A stretch of 46,000 bases of DNA from Fibrobacter sp. GTDB taxonomy: Bacteria; Fibrobacterota; Fibrobacteria; Fibrobacterales; Fibrobacteraceae. Positions 16,668 through 25,241 of this stretch are shown one piece after another; the stretch's first letter is position 1, and each line of letters opens with the position of its first letter. The position numbers were made by a program, and so were the translations under genes. The notes below the pieces were generated by a model. That model was not told the DNA's origin. It searched no databases and saw only the letters and a program-made list of their open reading frames with translations. The stretch is from the NCBI GenBank assembly GCA_017503015.1, contig JAFVTX010000015.1:1-46000 (forward strand), given 5' to 3'.

Positions 16668-17795
16668 ATGATCAGCCCGAAGTTTTTTATCGACACGCTG
16701 GGCTCCTACGGCATTGACTTTTTTGCCGGAGTCCCCGATTCTTTGCTCAAGAACATCTGCGCCTACATTGCCGACAACAAGGATGCAAAGCATAACGTGA
16801 TTGCCGCGAACGAAGGCGCCGCTGTGGGACTTGCCGCGGGTTACCACCTGGCGACCGGCAACATCGGTGTTGTTTACATGCAGAATTCAGGCGAAGGCAA
16901 CATCATCAACCCGCTCGCTTCGCTTACGGACAAGGAAGTCTACAACATTCCGGTGCTGCTCCTCATTGGCTGGCGCGGTCGCCCCGGCGTTCATGACGAA
17001 CCGCAACACGTGAAGCAGGGCAAGGTGACGACCGGCATCCTCAATACGATGGGCGTGAATTACGACGTGCTCTGCAAGGAAGAGGACAAGGCGACAAAGC
17101 AGATTGCGAAGGCCGTCAAGACGATGAAGGAAACGGGCGAGGTCTATGCGCTTGTCATCGAGAAGGACTCCTTCGAGGATTACAAGCTCCAGAGCGTTGA
17201 GAAAAACGACCTCACGATGAGCCGCGAAGAAGCCATCCAGACGGTGGCTGCTGCGCTCGGCGAAAAGGACGTGATTGTCTCTACCACGGGCATGATCAGC
17301 CGCGAACTTTTTGAATACCGCGCCCAGAAGGGTGAAGGTCACGAGCGCGACTTCTTGACGGTGGGCTCCATGGGACACGCCTCGCAGATTGCGCTTGGCA
17401 TCGCGATGGAAAAGGAAGACCGCAAAGTATGGTGCTTTGACGGTGACGGTGCGACCATCATGCACATGGGTTCCATGGCGATTGTCGCGAGCAAGTCTCC
17501 TGCAAATTACGTTCACGTGGTATTCAACAACGGTGCACACGACTCTGTGGGCGGCCAGCCGACGGTGGGCTTGAAGATTGACCTTCCTGCAGTCGCGAAG
17601 GCCGTAGGTTATCGCGATGCCCTGACTGCCGACAGCAAGGAATCGCTTGCGGCGGCCCTCGGAAAGTTGAATGGCATGCAGGGCCCCGTGCTCCTCGAAG
17701 TCAAGGTGAAGAAGGGCAACCGCAAGGATCTGGGCCGCCCGACGACGACACCTATCGAAAACAAGAACGCGCTGATGGAGTTCCTGAGGAAATAA
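16668..17795 (+). CDS. ppd: Phosphonopyruvate decarboxylase
   Basis: This 375-residue thiamine diphosphate enzyme converts phosphonopyruvate to phosphonoacetaldehyde and makes the unfavourable mutase step irreversible. The N-terminal pyrimidine-binding half has FAGVPDSLLKNICAYI and AANEGAAVGLAAGYHLATG, with the conserved Glu. The C-terminal half has the cofactor-binding GDGATIMHMGSMAIVAS and NNGAHDSVGGQPT. It directly follows pepM, the standard pairing. Length and motifs look complete. Codon choice is GC-rich, like the other genes from pepM to 21457. Confidence 0.95.
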   Translation: MISPKFFIDTLGSYGIDFFAGVPDSLLKNICAYIADNKDAKHNVIAANEGAAVGLAAGYHLATGNIGVVYMQNSGEGNIINPLASLTDKEVYNIPVLLLIGWRGRPGVHDEPQHVKQGKVTTGILNTMGVNYDVLCKEEDKATKQIAKAVKTMKETGEVYALVIEKDSFEDYKLQSVEKNDLTMSREEAIQTVAAALGEKDVIVSTTGMISRELFEYRAQKGEGHERDFLTVGSMGHASQIALGIAMEKEDRKVWCFDGDGATIMHMGSMAIVASKSPANYVHVVFNNGAHDSVGGQPTVGLKIDLPAVAKAVGYRDALTADSKESLAAALGKLNGMQGPVLLEVKVKKGNRKDLGRPTTTPIENKNALMEFLRK

Positions 17796-17797
17796 AA

Positions 17798-18526
17798 ATG
17801 CGACTTGCCCTGTTGTCGGACATCCATGCGAACGTGACGGCATTGAATGCGGTGCTCGAAGAAGTTGGACGCCGCCATGTCGACAAGTTTGTGTTGCTGG
17901 GTGACCTTGTCAATTACGGCATGCGCCCGAACGAGATTGTAGAAATGGTCCGCGACATGGACGATAAGTTTGTCGCGAAGATTTGGGGCAACCACGAAAA
18001 GGCGGTGATGGACAACGATACGACCCGCTTTGCCACAGATCGCGGGCGCGCCATCCTCCACTATACGCAAAAGCGCCTCTCGCAGGAATCCATCGACTTC
18101 ATCAATAACAAGATGAACCGCGACGGCACTTGTTCCCTGGAAATCGACGGCAAAAAGTTCCTGCTGGTGCACGGCATCCCGGGCGACCCGTACTGGGGCA
18201 AGTTTACGCCGGCGGAACTCATGCGTGAAGAGTATGTTCCGTACGATTTCGTGCTGACGGCGCATTCCCATGTGTGCCATTACTTCGAGGTGCTTTTCAA
18301 GGCGGATTCTCCGAGCACGAGGAACAAGAAAAAAACCGTTTTTATCAATCCCGGTTCCGTCGGGCAGCCGCGCAACATCAATCCCTGCGCACAGTTCGGA
18401 ATTCTCGACACCGAGACGACGGAATACGAACATGTTTGTGTCCCGTACGATATCGTGGCGGAACAGGAACTTTATACGGACGAGGTAGATGTGTTCTACA
18501 AGGATCGTCTGACTTTAGGAATTTAA
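17798..18526 (+). CDS. Calcineurin-like metallophosphoesterase
   Basis: This 242-residue protein has all five metal-site blocks of the family in order: SDIHAN (7-12), GDLVNYG, GNHEK, a VHG block and AHSHV. It resembles the YfcE/ApaH-type small phosphodiesterase group. It starts 2 nt after the decarboxylase stop, so it is probably co-translated with the phosphonate genes. Its substrate is unknown; a phosphate or phosphodiester in phosphonate or nucleotide-phosphonate processing would fit the context. The Pfam-level family is certain; the role is inference. Confidence 0.85.
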   Translation: MRLALLSDIHANVTALNAVLEEVGRRHVDKFVLLGDLVNYGMRPNEIVEMVRDMDDKFVAKIWGNHEKAVMDNDTTRFATDRGRAILHYTQKRLSQESIDFINNKMNRDGTCSLEIDGKKFLLVHGIPGDPYWGKFTPAELMREEYVPYDFVLTAHSHVCHYFEVLFKADSPSTRNKKKTVFINPGSVGQPRNINPCAQFGILDTETTEYEHVCVPYDIVAEQELYTDEVDVFYKDRLTLGI

Positions 18527-18539
18527 ACAGAGGCTTAGC

Positions 18540-19538
18540 ATGAAGAAAAATCTGTATGTCATAAGTGGTGCCACCGGCATGACCGGCAGTGAACTTTCGC
18601 ACCAGCTGCTGAAAGAAGAAAACATCGTTGTCGGTTTTGACAACTTCTTCGCCAGTTCCATCGACACGGTCAAGGACCTGGTCGGTCGCGATGACTTTGT
18701 CTTTTTTGAATACGACATCAACAATGCCGAACACATGGCCGCTGTCGCCGACAAGGTGAAGAGCCTCAAGGGTTCGTATTCTGGCCGCCTGATATTTATC
18801 AACTGCGCTGCAGTAGTCCACACGAAGCATTTCTACGAAGTGGAACATACGTTCCAGACGAACGTCATCTCGATGAAGACCTTCCTCGAAATGGCAATCG
18901 CCCTCGGTGCCGACACCTACATCAACTGCTCTACCTCCGAAGTGTATTCCATGCAGTCGTGGAACGCGAACGGCGGCGTCCACGAAGACGATTTCTTGGT
19001 CATGGCGACGGCGGAACATAGCCAGCGCACAAGCTATGCGGTGGGCAAGCTCCTTACGGAATTCTTCATGAAGGATGCCGTGGACAAGGGCAAAATCAAG
19101 GGCTGCTCCATCCGCTTTGCGAACGTGTACAGCAAGCACGAACGCTTTGCCGACCACATTATCCCGCACATCATTAACAACCTTCTCGAAAAATCAGAAG
19201 TTACGTTGCTCGAGAATTCGAAGGTCAACAAGCGTACGTTCCTCCACAATATCGACAGCTGTCGCGCCGTGATGGAACTCATGGAATCGCCCGAAGCTCT
19301 CGACGGTACCGTCTATAACGTCGCGACCGACGAGGAAATCTCCATTGTGGACTTGACCAAGCTTATCGCGAAGAAGATGGGCATGGACGACGTGAAAATC
19401 AAGTTCGAAGGTTTCCGCAAGTCCGACCCGGAACGCCGCCTGCTCAATACCGACAAGATTCGTACGCGTACTCACTGGAAACCCATTGTGACTCTCGACG
19501 AAGGCCTTGAAATGTGCGTGAAGAGTATTGAAAGATGA
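18540..19538 (+). CDS. NAD-dependent epimerase/dehydratase (extended SDR)
   Basis: This 332-residue protein has the N-terminal nucleotide motif SGATGMTG (9-16), a catalytic Ser/Thr patch INCSTSEVYS (about 128-137) and YAVGK with Tyr166 and Lys170. It is close to GalE/RmlB-type sugar-nucleotide enzymes. Its substrate cannot be read from sequence. It lies between the metallophosphoesterase and a nucleotidyltransferase, with a 4-nt overlap to the latter, so it acts in the same pathway, possibly on the sugar that receives the phosphonate. Confidence 0.85.
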   Translation: MKKNLYVISGATGMTGSELSHQLLKEENIVVGFDNFFASSIDTVKDLVGRDDFVFFEYDINNAEHMAAVADKVKSLKGSYSGRLIFINCAAVVHTKHFYEVEHTFQTNVISMKTFLEMAIALGADTYINCSTSEVYSMQSWNANGGVHEDDFLVMATAEHSQRTSYAVGKLLTEFFMKDAVDKGKIKGCSIRFANVYSKHERFADHIIPHIINNLLEKSEVTLLENSKVNKRTFLHNIDSCRAVMELMESPEALDGTVYNVATDEEISIVDLTKLIAKKMGMDDVKIKFEGFRKSDPERRLLNTDKIRTRTHWKPIVTLDEGLEMCVKSIER

Positions 19539-20278
19539 AGTACTTGATTATTACTGTTGCCGGGACGGCGACCCGCTTTAACAGGGATACCGAAAAGGAA
19601 ACCCTGAAGTGCCTTTACTATAAGGATTCCCCGAAGTTTGCGCTGTTGAACCAGCTTATCAAAAACTGCGGTGAACACGACAAGTACATCATCGTGGGCG
19701 GTTACCTCTATTCGGCTCTCGAAGAATACGTGAAGGAAAATCTCCAGGCCTACGGCGACAAGATTGAACTGGTTTATAACGAGCACTTCAAGGACTACGG
19801 TTCGGGCTACAGCTTGTACAAGGGCATCGAGGCCGTGAAGAAACCGGGCAATGTCACCTTCGTCGAAGGCGACCTGTTCTTCTTGAAAGAAAATTTCAAG
19901 AAGGTCTACGATAGTGAGAAGAGCGTGCTCACGATAAACCGTGAACCCATCTATTCGAACAAGGCTGTGGCGCTTTATGTATCAACGGATGGCCGCCCCC
20001 ATTACCTGTACGACACGAACCATTCTTCGCTTACGATTCCGGAACCGTTCCTGGCGGTATTCAATTCTGCGCAGATGTGGAAGTTCCAGTCGGCAGAAAA
20101 ACTGCACGAGGCCGTCGCATCCCTTACCGAAAAACAGCTCCAGGGTACGAACCTCGAGATTATCCAGGCGTATTTCAACAGGCTCTCCCGTGAAGAATAT
20201 GACGTGGTCACGTTCGATGCCTGGTACAACTGTAACACCGTTGTGGACTACAACATTGTCCGCGAACTTATGGAGTAA
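19535..20278 (+). CDS. LicC/PntC-like nucleotidyltransferase
   Basis: This 247-residue protein has a Rossmann-like nucleotidyltransferase fold: TVAGTATRFN (7-16) in place of the common GxGxR loop, a KCLYY patch, and EGDLFFL near residue 107 with the metal-binding Asp. YGSGYSLYKGIEAV resembles the substrate region of choline-phosphate cytidylyltransferases (LicC) and of phosphonate cytidylyltransferases (PntC). Its position after pepM-ppd suggests it makes a CMP-activated phosphonate for transfer to glycan. Unlike the Treponema type PntC, no aminotransferase domain is fused. ATGA overlap with the SDR gene indicates coupled translation. Confidence 0.7.
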   Translation: MKYLIITVAGTATRFNRDTEKETLKCLYYKDSPKFALLNQLIKNCGEHDKYIIVGGYLYSALEEYVKENLQAYGDKIELVYNEHFKDYGSGYSLYKGIEAVKKPGNVTFVEGDLFFLKENFKKVYDSEKSVLTINREPIYSNKAVALYVSTDGRPHYLYDTNHSSLTIPEPFLAVFNSAQMWKFQSAEKLHEAVASLTEKQLQGTNLEIIQAYFNRLSREEYDVVTFDAWYNCNTVVDYNIVRELME

Positions 20279-20281
20279 GAT

Positions 20282-21457
20282 ATGGATATCCTGAACAAGA
20301 AAATTGCCTTGCTCAAGTCCAAGGTCGAAAAGAACGAGACGATTACGATCATGATTATCGGGCTCGGGAGCGTCGGTACGTTCCTGCTCGACTTTTTGGT
20401 GAGCCTCCGTGACCCGCAGCTGAAAATTGTGGTCGCAGGCCGCAATGCCGCCAAGATGCAGATGGACGTGAACATCGTCCGCACGGCAGCGACAATCCGT
20501 CGCGAACTGCGCAGCCAGATTGAAATTCTCGGCGACTGCGACCTGAACGATGTCGACAGCATCGCCGCGACCATCAAGAAGGCTAATCCCGACTTTATCG
20601 TGAACAGCAGCCGCGTGTATTCGGGCCTCAAGTACGGGAGCATCTCGTGGAGCAACCTGCGCGCTTACGGCATCTGGTCTCCGCTTTCTATCCGTTACGC
20701 GAAGAACATCATGGCCGCTTACGAAAAGACTGGCTCGAACGCCGTCACCATCAATACCTCGTATTCCGATGCCGTGATCCCCTGGCTCAAGTCTGCGGGC
20801 AAGACTTACTTTGATTTCGGTAGCGGTAACCTGAACCACCTGATTCCGCGCATGAAGTTCTTCATGGCCAAAAAGTACAACATCGACAACCTGAACGATA
20901 TCGATGTGACACTTGCGGTGAGCCATTTCCACGACGTGGTGATTTCCAAGGAAGGCCACGCCGAAGGCCAGACGCTGCTCTTGAATTTCAAGAAGGATGG
21001 AAAGGACTTGCCTTTTGACCAGGCCGAAGTGCTTGCTGCCTGCTCCATCCCGATGCCTGTAGATCAGAAGCGCAACATGATGAACGCTTCGAGCAATTTC
21101 AACATAATTGATTCCATCTTGACCGCTCTCCGCGAAAAGACGGTGACCAAGGTGCATGCGCCCGGTGTCGATGGCGAAATCGGGGGCTACCCGGTACTCA
21201 TTGACGGTGCGAAGGCGGAAGTCTCTTTCGATACTTCGCTCTTTGGCATGGACGACATGCGTGCTGCAAACCGCAAGTCTATTTACTGCGACGGCATCGA
21301 AAACGTGGAAAACGGTACGCTCGTCTATACCGACGAACTTGTGGCGAAGGTGAAGAAGGCTTTCAACGTCGATTTGCCGAAGCGCGTCGCGTTCGAAGAC
21401 ATCGAGAAGACGGCCGACTTTATCATCAAGAACATTATCGAGCCGTTTGTCAAATAA
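20282..21457 (+). CDS. Unassigned Rossmann-fold oxidoreductase in the phosphonate cluster
   Basis: This 391-residue protein has an N-terminal NAD(P)-binding motif MIIGLGSVGTFLLDFL (about 24-39), VAGRN after strand 2, and NPDFIVNSSRVYSG. It looks distantly like saccharopine-dehydrogenase-type or malate-dehydrogenase-type enzymes, but I cannot place it. It is 3 nt after the nucleotidyltransferase. Since no transaminase is present, it could act on phosphonoacetaldehyde, either by reduction to the hydroxyethyl compound or by reductive condensation with an amine as saccharopine reductase does. Both ideas are inference from context. Confidence 0.6.
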   Translation: MDILNKKIALLKSKVEKNETITIMIIGLGSVGTFLLDFLVSLRDPQLKIVVAGRNAAKMQMDVNIVRTAATIRRELRSQIEILGDCDLNDVDSIAATIKKANPDFIVNSSRVYSGLKYGSISWSNLRAYGIWSPLSIRYAKNIMAAYEKTGSNAVTINTSYSDAVIPWLKSAGKTYFDFGSGNLNHLIPRMKFFMAKKYNIDNLNDIDVTLAVSHFHDVVISKEGHAEGQTLLLNFKKDGKDLPFDQAEVLAACSIPMPVDQKRNMMNASSNFNIIDSILTALREKTVTKVHAPGVDGEIGGYPVLIDGAKAEVSFDTSLFGMDDMRAANRKSIYCDGIENVENGTLVYTDELVAKVKKAFNVDLPKRVAFEDIEKTADFIIKNIIEPFVK

Positions 21458-21458
21458 A

Positions 21459-22907
21459 ATGGCCTCCATAAAACAACAGACGATCAATAGTTCTAAATGG
21501 AACTTCATTGAGCGTGTTTCAACCCAAGGAATTCAATTTTTCCTTGGCATCATTATGGCCAGGCTCCTAGTCCCAGCTGATTTTGGGATAATAGGCATTC
21601 TTGCAATTTTTTTCACCATCTCCCAAACAATCATTGATAGTGGATTCAACGCGGCCCTCATCCGAAAAAAAGACGTTTCCGAAAAAGACCTAAGTACTGT
21701 TTTTTTCTTCAACATCTCTGTATCCATAATCGCATACGCGATATTGTTTTTCACTGCGCCGTGGATTGCTGATTTCTTTGGAATATCCATCATCAAAAAT
21801 GTTCTAAGGGTTCAATCAGTCATCTTAATCATCAACGCAATTGTTGCTGTTCAAGTCGCCATTCTCAACATCAAACTGGACTTTCGGTCTCTCGCCAAAA
21901 GAAATGTAGCGTCCACCTTAATCTCTGGATGTTCTGGTGTTTCCCTTGCATACTTAGGCTTCGGAGTTTGGGCACTCGTTTACCAACAAATCATTGCGGC
22001 AGTCGTCAACCTTATAATTATAAGCTTCATCTGCAGATGGTACCCCAAAACCTGGATTAGTAAAAATTCATTCAAAAGTTTAGGCTCTTTTGGAAGCAAA
22101 CTTTTAATCTCTAGTTTAATTCACACTTTTTATGTAAATTTAACCACATTTGTTATAGGAAAATTCTATTCCGCAAAAGACCTTGGTTTCTACACAAGAG
22201 GGCTTCACTTCGCCGAATTGCCTAACAACACCGTAAACGGAGTTCTTGGGACCGTCACCTATCCAATTCTTTCTCGAATACAAGACGATGACGATAATCT
22301 GATCAGAGTGTACAGGCGATATATCAAAATTTCTTCTTTGGTCATTTTTATATCAGCCGGGTTAATCTGTGCACTCGCCAAGCCCATCGTACTCCTATGC
22401 CTTTCCGACAAATGGGCAGAATCCATTATCTTTCTTCATATTTTCGCGTTTTCAGGGATGTTCGACCACCTAAGTACAATCAATCTAAATCTTCTAAAAG
22501 TCAAAGGCCGATCGGATTTATTCTTGAAACTCGAAATAATCAAAAAAAGCATCTCTATTGCAATGCTTGTAGTCGCTATTCCACATGGCGTCCTGGCAAT
22601 ATGCATTTCCAGACTACTGTATAATCAAATTGCTGTATTCATCAACACCTACTACACCGGGAAGCTCTTTAAATTGGGCTATATACAGCAAATCAAAGAC
22701 TTTTCCCCCTATTTACGTTGTTGCCTCGCCGGATGCATTCCCGCCTATCTTATTACTTTACTAGATTATCCACATATTGTCACGATTTTATTAGGTGCAA
22801 CTATATCTTTTTCAATTTACTGGTTTTTGCTTCGCAAAGATCAAGAAATGCAAGAAGTTGTTAGGATTGCTACAAAAATGCTAAGAGGAAATCATGAAAA
22901 TTCTTAG
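21459..22907 (+). CDS. Wzx-type lipopolysaccharide/O-unit flippase
   Basis: ATG at 21459 (MASIKQQTINSSKWNFIERV) is 1 nt after the upstream stop; a TTG at 21447 in frame is less likely. The 482-residue protein has about 12-14 hydrophobic helices and matches the polysaccharide transport family (ASIKQQTINSSKW at the N-terminus, LLVPADFGIIGI). It would move the undecaprenyl-linked repeat unit across the inner membrane. Codon use turns strongly AT-rich exactly here, compared with the GC-rich genes just upstream. Confidence 0.92.
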   Translation: MASIKQQTINSSKWNFIERVSTQGIQFFLGIIMARLLVPADFGIIGILAIFFTISQTIIDSGFNAALIRKKDVSEKDLSTVFFFNISVSIIAYAILFFTAPWIADFFGISIIKNVLRVQSVILIINAIVAVQVAILNIKLDFRSLAKRNVASTLISGCSGVSLAYLGFGVWALVYQQIIAAVVNLIIISFICRWYPKTWISKNSFKSLGSFGSKLLISSLIHTFYVNLTTFVIGKFYSAKDLGFYTRGLHFAELPNNTVNGVLGTVTYPILSRIQDDDDNLIRVYRRYIKISSLVIFISAGLICALAKPIVLLCLSDKWAESIIFLHIFAFSGMFDHLSTINLNLLKVKGRSDLFLKLEIIKKSISIAMLVVAIPHGVLAICISRLLYNQIAVFINTYYTGKLFKLGYIQQIKDFSPYLRCCLAGCIPAYLITLLDYPHIVTILLGATISFSIYWFLLRKDQEMQEVVRIATKMLRGNHENS

Positions 22908-24183
22908 AAAAGCACATACCCTTTTTGATACATTTGTCAACTCTATAACGAAAAAAGATAGCCATTCCATACTCTTTTACCCCCATCAAAATTGCCTTGC
23001 GGACAACTACGACATTTTTAACGGAGATTCAAGTAATACATTATGCCTTTTAAAGAGCATCATAAGCGATATTCAATTTGATGGTTATCGGCTTTACGTT
23101 GTGTATTACCACAAGGACAAGTTACAATCTTATATCGAATACAGCAAGTCCATCCAAAACAAAGAAATCCTATTCATTTACGAAAAAGATTATTCCACAT
23201 TTAAAAAAGCTTTTATTAAATGCCCTACAGTTTTTACAGACTGTGATTACATTACATTCCCCTATAGAGTCCATTCACAGACTATTATTTGCTTAAATTA
23301 CTATGCTGGTCCATTTAAAAAAGAATTTCATCGATGGACAAACCATGGTGGATTCAAAAGATACCTAAAGGAACAAAAGAAAAAATTTAGGGAATACGAT
23401 TACCATTTATCAATTTCGGACATCTTTTCCAAACTCATTGCTGTTGACATTGGTCATTATTATCCACATCTTCTTTCCCTTGGCTTTCCTCGAAACGATG
23501 TCCTTTTAAACAAAAATACCAACCTTCGCAACGAAATAGAAAAACAGATCGGATTCAAAATAAATCACTTAATAACATACGTCCCAACGCATCGTGATTA
23601 TGAAAATCCCGGACGCGAGTTTTATTCCCCTGACCAGGTAAAAACAAGATCTATCTGGGGCAACGTTTCAAACGATGAACTCAATGCTTTAGAAAACTTT
23701 TTGGAAGAATCCGGCACGGTAATTATTGCTAAGGCGCACGCAATTCAAGCGGCACAAGTATCCAACGTAAAAAAAGAGAACAGCAAATGCATCCTGTTTT
23801 TTGACGATTTAATCAAAAAAATCAATACAAGCCTATATCCCATTTTATCCATATCGGACGCCATCATATCGGATTACACCTCTACCGCCTACGATTTCCT
23901 TTACACCGGACGTCCTATCATCTATTATTTTTTCGATATTGATGCTTACCGAGCGGCAAGAGGTTTTTTCATAGAACCCATAGAATCTATTTGCGCCGGC
24001 CACTTGACATACAATATCAACGAACTAATCGAAGCCATCAAGGACGTAATAAACGGCAATGACCCATACAAAGCAAAAAGAGAAGTTCTTCAACAAATTT
24101 TTGCTCCTCACATAGACAACCATTCAACCGAGCGGATAAAAAATTTCTTTTTCGGCCCTAAAAAAAAGGATAAATTTCCGTGA
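22894..24183 (+). CDS. CDP-glycerol glycerophosphotransferase family protein (TagB/TagF-like), first copy
   Basis: This 429-residue protein has the family motifs YVPTHRDYENPGREFY (about 230-245) and IISDYTSTAYDFLYTGRPII (about 325-345), with the His and Asp/Ser residues used for CDP-linked donors. Family members transfer glycerol- or ribitol-phosphate from CDP donors to glycans. Here it may use a CMP-phosphonate made by the genes upstream, since it is on the same transcript. It overlaps the flippase gene by 14 nt and has AGAGGAAATC just before the ATG. AT-rich like the flippase. Confidence 0.85.
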   Translation: MKILRKAHTLFDTFVNSITKKDSHSILFYPHQNCLADNYDIFNGDSSNTLCLLKSIISDIQFDGYRLYVVYYHKDKLQSYIEYSKSIQNKEILFIYEKDYSTFKKAFIKCPTVFTDCDYITFPYRVHSQTIICLNYYAGPFKKEFHRWTNHGGFKRYLKEQKKKFREYDYHLSISDIFSKLIAVDIGHYYPHLLSLGFPRNDVLLNKNTNLRNEIEKQIGFKINHLITYVPTHRDYENPGREFYSPDQVKTRSIWGNVSNDELNALENFLEESGTVIIAKAHAIQAAQVSNVKKENSKCILFFDDLIKKINTSLYPILSISDAIISDYTSTAYDFLYTGRPIIYYFFDIDAYRAARGFFIEPIESICAGHLTYNINELIEAIKDVINGNDPYKAKREVLQQIFAPHIDNHSTERIKNFFFGPKKKDKFP

Positions 24184-25241
24184 TTCTGTTTTACATCGGA
24201 ATCATCCTGTTATGTTTTTACGGAATGAAGCGGGCGACTTCCGGTAGTTTTCATGACGACTTTTTGTCAAAAGACCAATGTAATGCAATAAAAGGCTTTT
24301 TTATTGTATTTGTTTTTATCCGGCACGTTCTTCAATACGTAAGAAGAAGCGGCTACGACTTCAATTCCGCACCCGACACAATTCTAACCTTGGTCGATCG
24401 AGAACTTGACCAACTCATCGTTGTCATGTTCCTGTTTTATTCCGGATACGGAATCATGGAATCCATAAAAAAGAAGGGATTCCCATACATAAAGGGGATG
24501 CCCTTAAAAAGGATTCTTCCGACCATTTTGAATTTTGACATAGCTGTATTATTCTTTCTTATAACCGCCTTATTATTGAACACCGATATAACAGTCTCGC
24601 AGGCTCTCCTATCCTTTACCGGCTGGGACTCTCTTGGCAACAGTAATTGGTATATCTTCGCGATAGTCCTTCTCTATTTTATTACGTGGCTATCATTTTT
24701 CTTAACGAACAGAAAAAAACAAAATTTCCATAACGCCCTCGTTATGTCTATCGGTTTATGCTTTATCCTACTTTTCATATTATACCAATATAAAGAAACC
24801 TTTTGGTACAACACCTTGTTTGCCTACATCGCAGGAACACTGATTTCATTCCATCAAGACAAACTCATCCCTCTTTTCAAAAAAAACTTTTGGCCTTTTT
24901 TTGCCCTGTTCTTGATTTCAACAGTTTTATGCAAATTAGACCATCATGATTTCATGTGCCTAAAGTTCAACATAACGAGCATTACATTTGCACTCACTAT
25001 AATGCTATTCACCATGAAGGTTAAAATTCAAAACAACATCTTGATTTGGCTAGGTTCGCACCTATTCCCGCTGTACATATACCAGAGAATCATCATGATT
25101 GTGCTTTACAACGTGGACGGTGGATTATTTGTAAAAGCCCATCCGGTTGTCTTTGTCACCTTGAGTTTCGTGGCAATGATTGTATGGGGATTTCTGTTTA
25201 AATATTGGGATTTAACGAAGCTTATACGACCAACAAAGTAA
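24180..25241 (+). CDS. Acyltransferase-3 family membrane protein
   Basis: This 353-residue protein has about ten hydrophobic helices. Near the N-terminus it has a family-like segment NAIKGFFIVFVFIRHVLQYV with the catalytic-type His. Members O-acetylate or otherwise acylate sugars of surface glycans. It overlaps the previous gene by 4 nt (coupled), and its 3' end overlaps the convergent glycosyltransferase gene by 30 bp. It is AT-rich. Confidence 0.8.
   Translation: MILFYIGIILLCFYGMKRATSGSFHDDFLSKDQCNAIKGFFIVFVFIRHVLQYVRRSGYDFNSAPDTILTLVDRELDQLIVVMFLFYSGYGIMESIKKKGFPYIKGMPLKRILPTILNFDIAVLFFLITALLLNTDITVSQALLSFTGWDSLGNSNWYIFAIVLLYFITWLSFFLTNRKKQNFHNALVMSIGLCFILLFILYQYKETFWYNTLFAYIAGTLISFHQDKLIPLFKKNFWPFFALFLISTVLCKLDHHDFMCLKFNITSITFALTIMLFTMKVKIQNNILIWLGSHLFPLYIYQRIIMIVLYNVDGGLFVKAHPVVFVTLSFVAMIVWGFLFKYWDLTKLIRPTK

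Noticed and set aside
19982-21508. A 508-codon open frame on the minus strand
   Set aside because: It is antisense to the nucleotidyltransferase and the Rossmann oxidoreductase, both of which have clear motifs. The long frame comes from GC-rich codon use in those genes.
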